In this document: positions 26,893 through 34,082 of the stretch, one piece after another
Position numbering within the stretch: the stretch's first letter is position 1
Layout: each line of letters opens with the position of its first letter
Notes under the pieces: model-generated
What the model saw: only the letters and a program-made list of their open reading frames with translations
What the model was told of the DNA's origin: nothing
The model's database searches: none
Made by a program: the position numbers and the translations under genes
Source of the DNA: Thermophilibacter provencensis
Lineage (GTDB): Bacteria > Actinomycetota > Coriobacteriia > Coriobacteriales > Atopobiaceae
Direction: 5' to 3'
Assembly: GCF_030372065.1 (NCBI RefSeq)
Contig: NZ_JAUDEA010000001.1
Span: 186,001 to 250,000 of the forward strand
Length of the DNA: 64,000 bases

Positions 26893-27675
26893 TTACTCGC
26901 AGAACCCGTCGACCACGGCCGTGCCGCTCTTGGGGTCCTGGTGAATCTCAATAAAGCCGAGCTTCGACGCCTCTCGAAGCAGCGACGTGAACGAACGATA
27001 CCCGTAGCTCGCCTCTGAGAACTGCGGGCGCTTGCGCTTCATCGTGTCCTTGAGGCGCGAGGCGAGGATGAAGCTGTCGCTCTCGCGCTGCAGCGCGTCG
27101 ATCGTCTCAAAGAGCAGCTGGTAGCACTCCTGCTTCTCACGCGGGACCTTGGCAGAGAAGTCCGGGATGCCCGCGCCGCGGGTGATGTCCTCGTAGAAGA
27201 TGAACTCGTCGCAGACCTCCGTGAGCAGGCTGCTCGTGGCCTCCTTCATGCCCACGCCGATGACGGTCTTGCCAAACTCCTTGAGCTTTGAGACGAGCGG
27301 CGAGAAGTCCGAGTCTCCGGAGAGGATGGCAAAGGTGTCGATGTGGTCCTTCGTGAGGCAGATCTCCATGGCGTCCACGGCGAGGCGGATGTCGGCCGAG
27401 TTCTTGCCTGTATAGGCGCGGTCCGGGATCTCTATGAGCTCGATGCCCAGCTCGTGCAGGGGCGTGATGGCGTCCGAGAAGCGCTGCCAGTCACAGTAGG
27501 CGCGCTTGGCCGTGATGCGGCCCTTGTCCACAAGGCGCTCGAGGATGAGCTTGACGTCGGGCAGGGGCCCCGGCTCCTGGTGGCCGCGGCGGTTGCGCTT
27601 CCCGGTGCCCAGGGCGAGGTTCTCAAAGTCGATGAGCACCGCAATGGAGCTCTGCGGCATGTCGGTATCGTTCAA
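26893..27675 (-). CDS. NYN-domain nuclease-like protein with OST-HTH/LOTUS domain
   Basis: 260 residues. The N-terminal ~165 residues are a NYN (PIN-like, DUF88/LabA) domain with its acidic site residues: AVLIDFENLA, NSADIRLAVDAMEI and ILSGDSDFSPLVSKLKEFGK. The last ~75 residues (SRLKDTMKRKRPQFSEASYG, then YRSFTSLLREASKLGF) match the OST-HTH/LOTUS fold, which binds RNA. So a predicted RNA-processing or RNA-binding ribonuclease. Start TTG at 27675 or ATG five codons in; the nearest ribosome-like site is AAGGAG. Co-oriented with the HEAT gene. Confidence 0.85.
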   Translation of the reverse strand: MNDTDMPQSSIAVLIDFENLALGTGKRNRRGHQEPGPLPDVKLILERLVDKGRITAKRAYCDWQRFSDAITPLHELGIELIEIPDRAYTGKNSADIRLAVDAMEICLTKDHIDTFAILSGDSDFSPLVSKLKEFGKTVIGVGMKEATSSLLTEVCDEFIFYEDITRGAGIPDFSAKVPREKQECYQLLFETIDALQRESDSFILASRLKDTMKRKRPQFSEASYGYRSFTSLLREASKLGFIEIHQDPKSGTAVVDGFCE

Positions 27676-27697
27676 AACTGATGTGTCTCCTTATGGG

Positions 27698-27719
27698 AAT
27701 TGGGGGGCAGTCCCCAATT
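27698..27719. repeat. AATTGGGG/CCCCAATT hairpin
   Basis: Eight-bp perfect arms around GGCAGT in the 60-bp gap between the dehydrogenase and NYN genes. It resembles the GGGAC-type family A hairpins in form and may serve as a terminator, though no T-run follows. Confidence 0.5.
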
Positions 27720-27736
27720 AACGGAAATGCTCGATG

Positions 27737-28777
27737 CTAGTGGTGGCAGTGGCACTCATGGCCGTCACCGTGGTCGTGGTGGTGGCCGCCGCAGCACTCG
27801 TGGTCCTCGCCGTGGTCGTGGCCGCAGGCGCACTCGTGGTCGTGCTCGTCGTCGCCCTGGTCGAGCAGGGACCAGTCAAGGCCCGCCGCGGCGCAGGTGG
27901 CCTCCTCCTGGTAGAGCAGGGTAAGCGCCTGGGTGCCCATGCGCGCGCCGCCAATCTGGCAGAGCATGTCAAAGAGCGTGAAGGCGGTCTCGGCGCCCGG
28001 GAGCGTGATGTCGAGGTCCTCGGAGCGCTGCAGGGCGAGCGCGATGTCCTTGCGCAGGTGCTCGGCCATGAAGCCGGGCTTGTAGTCGCCGGCGAGCGAC
28101 TTGGGCGCCAGGGTCTTGGAGGCGCCGGAGCCGCCCGTCCCGCTCGCCATCACCTCGAGCACGCGGTCCACGTCGATGCCGGACTGCTCCGCGAGCGCGA
28201 TGGCGTCCGCGTAGCCCACCATGCAGGAGGCAAGGCTCACCTGGTTGCAGAGCTTGGCCGTCTGGCCGCCGCCGGCAACGTCAAAGAAGAAGCGCTTTGC
28301 CGAGAAGGTCTTGAGCACGGGGAGCACGGGCGCCGCGGCCTCCTCGGAGATGCCCATGATGAGCGTGAGGGTGCCGTCGATCGCGCCCTGCTCGCCGCCC
28401 GTGACGGGGCAGTCAAAGGCGTGCTTGTCCTCGACCTCGGCGGCGTCGTGGATGTCGCGCGCGAGCTGCGGGGAGCTCGTGGTGAGGTCGATGAGCCAGG
28501 CGCCCTTCTTGGCGGTGCGGATCAGGCCGTCGGTGGCAAGGTAGACGTCCTCCACATCCGTGGGGTAGCCCACCATCGTAAAGACAACGTCAGCGTCCGC
28601 GGCGGCCTCGGCGGGGCTGTCCGCCCAGCGCGCCCCCTTGGCGAGAAGCCCCTCGGCCTTCTCGCGCGTGCGGTTGTAGACCGTGACGTCATAGCCGGCA
28701 TCGAGGATGTGCCCGGCAATGGGCGCGCCCATGATGCCGGTACCGATGAAGGCGATCTTCTTGATCTGCAAGGTCAT
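27737..28777 (-). CDS. Beta-hydroxyacid (3-hydroxyisobutyrate-type) dehydrogenase with His/Cys-rich tail
   Basis: About 346 residues. NAD(P) site FIGTGIMGAPIAGHI at the start, substrate loop DCPVTGGEQGAIDG, and catalytic Lys in GGGQTAKLCNQ are those of the tartronate semialdehyde reductase/HIBADH family; ~300 residues is the family norm. Beyond that is an extra tail of ~38 residues with 13 His and 6 Cys (e.g. ECACGHDHGEDHECCGGHHH), which looks like a metal-binding or storage tail. Start uncertain: ATG 28777 sits directly on GGAAAGGA; TTG 28771 has better spacing. Substrate unknown. Confidence 0.85.
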   Translation of the reverse strand: MTLQIKKIAFIGTGIMGAPIAGHILDAGYDVTVYNRTREKAEGLLAKGARWADSPAEAAADADVVFTMVGYPTDVEDVYLATDGLIRTAKKGAWLIDLTTSSPQLARDIHDAAEVEDKHAFDCPVTGGEQGAIDGTLTLIMGISEEAAAPVLPVLKTFSAKRFFFDVAGGGQTAKLCNQVSLASCMVGYADAIALAEQSGIDVDRVLEVMASGTGGSGASKTLAPKSLAGDYKPGFMAEHLRKDIALALQRSEDLDITLPGAETAFTLFDMLCQIGGARMGTQALTLLYQEEATCAAAGLDWSLLDQGDDEHDHECACGHDHGEDHECCGGHHHDHGDGHECHCHH

Positions 28778-28798
28778 TCCTTTCCACATGCATGGTTG

Positions 28799-28899
28799 AT
28801 GACAAAAGTGACAGGGTAGTTTGTCAGGTTCTTGCGTGGGAACCCCAATCGAGGCAAGCCTGCCAAGAACCTGACAAACTACCCTGTCACTTTTGTCAT
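28799..28899. repeat. Family A hairpin with 36-bp perfect arms
   Basis: Arms at 28799-28834 and 28864-28899 are exact complements (ATGACAAAAGTGACAGGG at the outer end) around a 29-nt loop. It fills the gap between the DegV gene (ends 28904) and the dehydrogenase start, so it would be at the 3' end of the hpf-degV transcript. Perfect pairing without wobble suggests a recent or actively maintained palindrome. Confidence 0.9.
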
Positions 28900-28903
28900 G
28901 TGT

Positions 28904-29956
28904 CTACTGCCCGCGGACCTTACGGGCAATGCGGTCGGTAAACGAGAGGCTCTCGCGCCGATCCTTGCCCCAGAAGAGCAGCGCCACCATGCCCGGGCCC
29001 ACGTGCGCGCCGATGACCGGACCCACGGAGCTGTAGATGATGGGCACGTCGGAGCAGCCGGGCTCGCGGCGCACCTGGTCGGCGAGCCAGCGCGCGTCCT
29101 TCTCGGCATCGGCGGAGACGATGGCCATGGGGAGCTTCTCGTCCCCGCCCTCGGCGCCGAGGTAGTTGGCCTTGAAGTCCGCGAGGATGGCGCGCAGGGC
29201 CTTCTTGCGGCCGCGGCACATGCCGCGCAGCGTGAGGGCACCGTTGGTGTCGTAGGAGAGCTCGGGCTTGATGTCGAGCTTGCCGCCCACCGTGGCCGCC
29301 GCCGGCGGGATGCGCCCGCCACGGGCCAGGGCATCGAAGGAGTCCAGCGTGAAGTAGCCGTGGACGTAGTAGCGCGCCTCCTCGGCCCAGGCGACGAGCT
29401 CCTTGGCCGTGAGGCCGTTTGCCGCCTGGTGCACTGCCTCGATGGCAAGAAGCTCGGCGGCAGCCGACGGGCACACGTTGTCGATCACATAGATCTCAAA
29501 GTCGGGGTGGCTCTCGCGCACCATCTCCGCCGCCTGACGCGCCGCGTCCACGCTCGAGGAGAGGCCGCGCGTGAAGGCGAGGTAGACCGTCGGGGTGCCC
29601 TCATCGGCAGCGCGCTCGAAGACCTCGAGGTAGTGGCCGGGCGTCACGGCCGAGGTGGTGGCAACCTCACCGGCGCGCATGCGGTCGTAGAACTCCTTGG
29701 CCGACATCGTCTGCCAGAGGTCGTCGGCATACTCCGTGCCGCTCATCACATAGGTGAAGTTCACGATCTCCACGCCCAGGGCGCGCGCGACCTCCGGCGC
29801 AAAGTCGGCGCAGGAGTCCACGATGATCCTCACGTTGGACTTGCGGTGATAAGCGCGGCCCAGGCGCGCAGCCTCCTGCGACGCCTGGGCGTTGTCGGCC
29901 CCCTCCTGAGCGGGGACCGCCTGCTCTATGTTCTTGTCGGTATCGCTACTGCTCAT
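28904..29956 (-). CDS. DegV family fatty-acid-binding protein
   Basis: 350 residues. After a ~45-residue charged lead come the DegV features: IIVDSCADFAPEVARALGVE, TTSAVTPGHYLEVFE, FTRGLSSSVDAARQAAE, GYFTLDSFDALARGGRI and GPVIGAHVGPG near the end. DegV proteins (FakB in Staphylococcus) bind fatty acids for the kinase FakA; no kinase gene is near. Its ATG overlaps the end of hpf by 11 bases, so the two are coupled. Confidence 0.9.
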   Translation of the reverse strand: MSSSDTDKNIEQAVPAQEGADNAQASQEAARLGRAYHRKSNVRIIVDSCADFAPEVARALGVEIVNFTYVMSGTEYADDLWQTMSAKEFYDRMRAGEVATTSAVTPGHYLEVFERAADEGTPTVYLAFTRGLSSSVDAARQAAEMVRESHPDFEIYVIDNVCPSAAAELLAIEAVHQAANGLTAKELVAWAEEARYYVHGYFTLDSFDALARGGRIPPAAATVGGKLDIKPELSYDTNGALTLRGMCRGRKKALRAILADFKANYLGAEGGDEKLPMAIVSADAEKDARWLADQVRREPGCSDVPIIYSSVGPVIGAHVGPGMVALLFWGKDRRESLSFTDRIARKVRGQ

Positions 29957-30539
29957 TCTCTTCCTCGATCTTGGGCTTGATAATTCCGTACCCGCCATTC
30001 TTGCGGTGATAGATCACGTTGACAAGCCCCGTGGTGGCATTTGTGAAGACATAGAAGTCGTGGCCGATGAGGTCGGTCTGGACGAGCGCCTCCTCCTCGG
30101 TCATGGGGAGCAGGTCGACGTACTTCTCGCGAACGAGCTGATCGTCCTCGGTCTCGTCCGGCGCGGGCTCAATGAGGGCCGCCAGGTCCTCCTGGGTGAC
30201 GGTGCCGCCCTTTGCGGCCGCCACGCGCTGGCGCCGGTCAATGACGCGGGTCTTGTACTTGCGCAGCTGGCGGGTGACCTTGTCGGCGGCGTCGTCGATG
30301 GCGGTGTACATGTCGTCCGAGCTTGCGACCACGCGAACCACGTTGTCGCGGACAAAGACGGTGACCTCGCAGGCCTTGCGCTCCGGGTTGGAGGGGTTCT
30401 TGTCAACACGGAGAACCACGTCACAGGTCATGGGCTTGATGTCGAATACCTTGAGGGCATCGCCCACCTTCTCCTCCACGTGCTCGCGCAGGGAGTCGGA
30501 GACGCTCACCTTGCGGCCCGAGATCTTGATGTCCACCAT
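29946..30539 (-). CDS. hpf: Long-form ribosome hibernation promoting factor
   Basis: 197 residues. The N-terminal S30AE domain (VDIKISGRKVSVSDSLREHV) and the C-terminal dimerisation domain (HDFYVFTNATTGLVNVIYHR) make it the long form that joins 70S ribosomes into inactive 100S dimers. The ATG follows GTAAGGAGGTTCGC. Upstream on the same strand are a lipoprotein gene, a candidate raiA-type RNA and comF, an order that resembles the comFC-raiA neighbourhood of other Gram-positives. Confidence 0.95.
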   Translation of the reverse strand: MVDIKISGRKVSVSDSLREHVEEKVGDALKVFDIKPMTCDVVLRVDKNPSNPERKACEVTVFVRDNVVRVVASSDDMYTAIDDAADKVTRQLRKYKTRVIDRRQRVAAAKGGTVTQEDLAALIEPAPDETEDDQLVREKYVDLLPMTEEEALVQTDLIGHDFYVFTNATTGLVNVIYHRKNGGYGIIKPKIEEENEQ

Positions 30540-30663
30540 GCGAACCTCCTTACGGTTGAACGTGGGTGCGCGCCTTTGCGACTGCGCCCCTACGACACTG
30601 ATACCCACTTCCGTGGGTGGCAGTCCACCACGAGGCACCAAAAATGCACGCGAGCGGGCGCTC

Positions 30664-31731
30664 CTACTCGGCGGGCGTAGCGTCGCCGGCGTAGGTGCCG
30701 TCTGCCATGGGGTCGGCCGTTCCGTCGGCCGCGCCGCCCTCTGCGCCGTACTCCGCATCGTCGGCCGTGCCGTCCTCCGTGCCCTCGGCCGCGCCGTCCT
30801 CAGCCGGAGCCTCGCCGTCCTCGGCAGGCTCCTCCTCGGTCTCGGGCGCGGGAGCCACGATGCCGGTCACCTTGGTCGTGTCTGTGAGCGTTGGGAGGTC
30901 GCCCACCCAGTTAACGCGCAGCAGGTCGCCCACGCCGTTGGTCTGGACCTCCTCGAGCGCGGCCTGGACGGGGGCCTGAAGCTCGGCGGACGCGACGGCG
31001 ATGCTCGTGGGCGCGGGGTCGTCGAGCGTGCCCGCAAAGGTGATGCCGTCATAGGCGGTGGCAAGGTACGCCCCGGAGTAGGCGTCGCACGCCACGTAGC
31101 TCACCGTGCCGGCGAGAAGGGCGTCGAAGGCCTCGTTGAGGTTGGAGAAGGTCGTCTCCACGGCGCCGGTGCCCAGCTCGGCGAGGGCGCGCTGCGAGAC
31201 GGAGCCCTGCTGGACGCCCACGCTCGCCCCGGAGAGCGCCGAGGCGTCGATGGGCGCGGCCGCCCCCTGTGCGGTGAAGATGCCCGTGGCGCCCTGGGCG
31301 TAGTTTCCCACGAGCGTGGCGCCCCACGAGTTGTCCGCGGTGACGCCCATGACCACGTCGCAGCTCTCCTGGAGGGCGGCGGCCACGTCGGTCACCGAGA
31401 CAAACGAGACGCTGCCCAGGCCAAGCTCGTCCGCGAGGGCGTGCGCGAGGTCAACGTCGAGCCCCGTGCGCGAGCCATCGGAGCCCGTGACGGCGAGCGG
31501 GGCGCTCTCGATAGCGGGAATGCCCACCGTGAGGGTCCCGGGCTGCTTGAGCGCGGAGTCGTCCACGGCGGGGACGAGCTCGGCCATGCGGGCCGCGCGG
31601 GCGTCCGCCACGGAGGTGGTCATGAGAAAGTCGTCGAGGTCGACGGGGCCAATCGAGCAGGCCCCGAGCCCAAGCGCAACGCCCATCGCCGCGCCTGCGG
31701 CAACGAGCGACCTGATGTGGATGTGCGGCAT
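30664..31731 (-). CDS. Extracellular solute-binding lipoprotein (amino-acid type)
   Basis: 355 residues. Signal peptide with lipobox LGAC (Cys25) is followed by a type 3 periplasmic-binding fold: GTLTVGIPAIESAPLAV, GLDVDLAHALADELGL, GVQQGSVSQRAL. The last ~60 residues are a low-complexity Ala/Glu/Gly/Asp tail (ETEEEPAEDGEAPAEDG). No permease or ATPase gene is adjacent, so it is an orphan binding protein or a sensor. The ATG follows GGGGAGAGGGACAGC. Confidence 0.8.
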   Translation of the reverse strand: MPHIHIRSLVAAGAAMGVALGLGACSIGPVDLDDFLMTTSVADARAARMAELVPAVDDSALKQPGTLTVGIPAIESAPLAVTGSDGSRTGLDVDLAHALADELGLGSVSFVSVTDVAAALQESCDVVMGVTADNSWGATLVGNYAQGATGIFTAQGAAAPIDASALSGASVGVQQGSVSQRALAELGTGAVETTFSNLNEAFDALLAGTVSYVACDAYSGAYLATAYDGITFAGTLDDPAPTSIAVASAELQAPVQAALEEVQTNGVGDLLRVNWVGDLPTLTDTTKVTGIVAPAPETEEEPAEDGEAPAEDGAAEGTEDGTADDAEYGAEGGAADGTADPMADGTYAGDATPAE

Positions 31732-31849
31732 GCTGTCCCTCTCCCCAAGGTTTAGGCAGTTGCGTCTCTCCCAGCTGACCTGGTCTTTGCCCCCACACCC
31801 GCGCACTGGAGACGTCGCTTGCGGCGCCGCGGCGCCTCCACTCTTGCCC

Positions 31850-32026
31850 CTCTCGCCCGCGAGGCCGGATGCCTCATGCGTATGACGGGCGGTACGACTT
31901 ACCTCTAGGACGAGCCATGATCGCTCGGGCGCGCACGCCCGGGCTTACGTGGATCCCTTTGCCCTCGTCTGGCATGGACTTGGGCAACGCGCAGCATCGC
32001 CCGCAACCACAGACCTGGTCGAGACT
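31850..32026 (-). ncRNA. Candidate raiA-motif structured RNA
   Basis: The 365-bp gap between comF and the lipoprotein gene has no good gene but folds well on the minus strand. A hairpin GCCCGGGCG-TGCG-CGCCCGAGC (31944-31923) lies inside a GACGAG/CTCGTC helix (31969-31964 with 31914-31909); further 3' CGCCCG pairs with CGGGCG around a GAGGC/GCCTC hairpin. A -10-like TATACT precedes the first base. Known raiA-motif RNAs of Firmicutes and Actinobacteria lie between comFC and raiA/hpf, which is the setting here except that a lipoprotein gene intervenes. No covariance model was run. Confidence 0.5.
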
Positions 32027-32031
32027 TTTTA

Positions 32032-32037
32032 AGTATA
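32032..32037 (-). promoter_or_regulatory. -10 element (TATACT) for the structured RNA
   Basis: TATACT followed by TTAAAAAGTC on the minus strand gives a clear -10 in otherwise GC-rich DNA, 6-8 bp ahead of the folded region. No convincing -35 hexamer was found. Confidence 0.5.
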
Positions 32038-32096
32038 CCTGCCGAGCCCGGCACGTGCGCCCACTTTGTACCGGGTACGTTTTGGACAGACGCGGG

Positions 32097-32828
32097 CTAC
32101 CACACGCGAGCCAGGACGCAGGCGGTCACGGACGCGGCGCCCCGGGCGAGAAGCGCACCCGTCGCCTCGTTGAGCGACGCCCCGGTGGTGGCAACGTCAT
32201 CGAGCAGCAGCAGGCGCGCGCCACGGACGTCCTCGCAGGTGCGCATGGTTCCGGCGAGGTTTGCCGCGCGGTCCTCCTTTCCCAGATCGCGCTGGTCTCG
32301 GGCGGCTCCGCGGACGAGCACGTCGGCGAGCGGGAGCCCGGACATGCCGGCGAGCTCGCGCGAGACGAGCTCCATGTGGTCAAAGCCGCGCCGTGCGTAG
32401 GCGCTTGCGGTAGCGGGAACAAAGCAGATGCCGTCAACGTCTGCCGCCGAGAAGCGCGGCGCGTCGTCGGGCGCCGGCCAGGCGGAGGCCTCCTCGAGCG
32501 CCGTGAGCATGACCGCCGCCATCACGGGGGCCAGGCGCAGCTCGTGGGCGTCCTTGAGGCAGGTGACCATGCGGGCGGCGGTGCCGCGAAAGCCCAGTGC
32601 GGCGACCGTGGCGCGCGGCGTCCAGGTGCCGTCGCACTCCGTGCAGGTGAGAAAGCCGTACGGCGCGCCGCAGACCGGGCACGCCAGGCGCTGCTCAACC
32701 CACGGGAGCGCGGCGCGGCACTCGTCGCAGATAAGCTCGCCGGGCTGGTCGCAGCTCACACAGCGCGTGGGCCAGAGGACCTCCGCAAGCTCGCCCGCCG
32801 CGGCGCGGGCAAGACGTTCGATGCGCAT
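32097..32828 (-). CDS. comFC: ComF family phosphoribosyltransferase-like protein
   Basis: 243 residues. Two zinc-ribbon Cys pairs (CVSCDQPGELICDEC, CPVCGAPYGFLTCTEC) precede a PRTase fold with the PRPP loop RLLLLDDVATTGASLNEA near the C-terminus. ComFC helps take in transforming DNA in competent bacteria, but many non-competent species keep it. The ATG follows GGAAGGGGGTCGC and TACACT (32873-32878) is a possible -10. No comFA gene is in the window. Confidence 0.88.
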   Translation of the reverse strand: MRIERLARAAAGELAEVLWPTRCVSCDQPGELICDECRAALPWVEQRLACPVCGAPYGFLTCTECDGTWTPRATVAALGFRGTAARMVTCLKDAHELRLAPVMAAVMLTALEEASAWPAPDDAPRFSAADVDGICFVPATASAYARRGFDHMELVSRELAGMSGLPLADVLVRGAARDQRDLGKEDRAANLAGTMRTCEDVRGARLLLLDDVATTGASLNEATGALLARGAASVTACVLARVW

Positions 32829-32914
32829 GCGACCCCCTTCCTGTGGCGGATGGGGGTCGCGTAGGTGGAACGAGTGTAGCACGCGGGGTGCACGGGATAC
32901 GAGTGGAGCGACGT

Positions 32915-33253
32915 GCCGAGAAAAACCGGCTGCTGTACCAGGCCGCGCCGACCCTTGGATCAGTGCGCCGAGAAAACCCGGCCGCTGTACCACTTTCCCG
33001 AAGGCGCGCCGAGAGAATCCGTCCTCTGTACACCGCGCGGGTCCCCCCGGACAGCCGCCCCCGTCACAGAGGGCCGTTTTTCTCGGCAGCGGGGCCGGCA
33101 AGTTGGTACAGTCGGCGGCATTTCTCGGCGTGAGAGCGAGCGGATGGTACACTCGGCGGCATTTCTCGGCAACGCACGAGGCGCACCGGTACAGAGGCGG
33201 GTATTTCTCGGCGTGCCATTGCAAGAGTGGTACAGAGGACGGGTTTTCTCGGC
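32915..33253. repeat. Family B array: eight 26-nt units with 41-42 bp period
   Basis: Three forward units (starts 32915, 32967, 33008; GCCGAGAAAA ... CTGTACCA) face five inverted units (starts ~33062, 33104, 33145, 33187, 33228; TGGTACAG ... TTTCTCGGC). Starts are 41-42 bp apart except one 52-bp step, so 26-nt units alternate with ~15-nt unique spacers. No cas gene is near, and units are degenerate in the middle. The array fills the gap between comF and the next plus-strand gene. Confidence 0.85.
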
Positions 33254-33330
33254 AACGGTGGGCTCGGAGCACAGGGAGGGCCCCGGCAGCGCCGTGCTAC
33301 CATGCGAGAAAGTCGACGAGAGGAGCGGGC

Positions 33331-33894
33331 ATGCAGGCAGAGGGTCACCGCGCGGCGCTCATAAACGCCGACCCACCGGCAAGCGAGAAAATCACCCGCT
33401 GCCTGCTCGACGACCTCGCCGAGGCGTTGCCCGTCTACGCGCGCCTGGCAGACGTCAGCGTCCCGGAGCTCTTCCAGGCACCGCCCGACAAGAACCTCCC
33501 CCGCTGCGACGCGGCGCTTCTCGCCTACGCCCTTCAAGACCCCGCCCCTGCGCACGATGCCGCAACAAGAATCGCACCCGGGACGCGCGTCTATGCCCTC
33601 ACGCACCTCGAGGGCCGTGCGGGCACCGAGGCGGCAACGTCCTTCTCGCAGCTTGAGGCGCTCTGCGAGGCGGCGGGCGCACGCTGGATGGGAGGCCTCG
33701 TTGTCTGCGGCGACGAGCTGGTGCTCCCCGCGGCGGGCTCCCCGCGCATGGGATGGAGGCGCCGCTGGGTCTCCGAGCCCCTTGACCAGCTCATCATTGC
33801 CCTTCTCGCCGGCACGGACGCCGGCACCCTCACAGCCCGGCCCGGAGCGCTCCTCTGGACGTGCCGGCACATCTTCCCTGGCCGACGGAGCTAG
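33331..33894 (+). CDS. Hypothetical protein, weakly flavodoxin-like
   Basis: 187 residues, no signal or membrane helix. The ATG follows AGAGGAGCGGGC with TACCAT further upstream as a possible -10. The second half (SFSQLEALCEAAGARWMGGL, then VVCGDE) is reminiscent of NAD(P)H-dependent FMN reductase/flavodoxin-fold proteins, but the flavin loop is not evident. I do not recognise the family with confidence. Confidence 0.55.
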   Translation: MQAEGHRAALINADPPASEKITRCLLDDLAEALPVYARLADVSVPELFQAPPDKNLPRCDAALLAYALQDPAPAHDAATRIAPGTRVYALTHLEGRAGTEAATSFSQLEALCEAAGARWMGGLVVCGDELVLPAAGSPRMGWRRRWVSEPLDQLIIALLAGTDAGTLTARPGALLWTCRHIFPGRRS

Positions 33895-33910
33895 CCGCCG
33901 CCCACCAACA

Positions 33911-34082
33911 ACGGACAACACACGGACGTTCTGCGGGCAGAGACCGTCTAGAACTCGCCCCAGCGAGAAGAACGGGCGGGGTGTGGACGTTCTGGAGACC
34001 CAAACCGTCCACACCCCGCCCCATTTTTGGAAGCGGGCGGCTCCCGGACGTTTTAGCCCGGAAACCGTCCGATTGTTGCCCC
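33911..34082. repeat. Family D palindromes, three units
   Basis: Units at about 33911-33961, 33974-34022 and 34033-34082. The middle one has long complementary arms (GGGCGGGGTGTGGACG with CGTCCACACCCCGCCC) that differ from those at 8.8 kb, while the inner GGACGTTCTGG ... AACCGTCC is kept. They fill the convergent gap between the hypothetical gene and tatD. Confidence 0.7.

Noticed and set aside
32915-33253. CRISPR array
   Set aside because: Period is regular, but repeats are degenerate, only ends are conserved, orientation flips within the array, spacers are ~15 nt and no cas genes are present.
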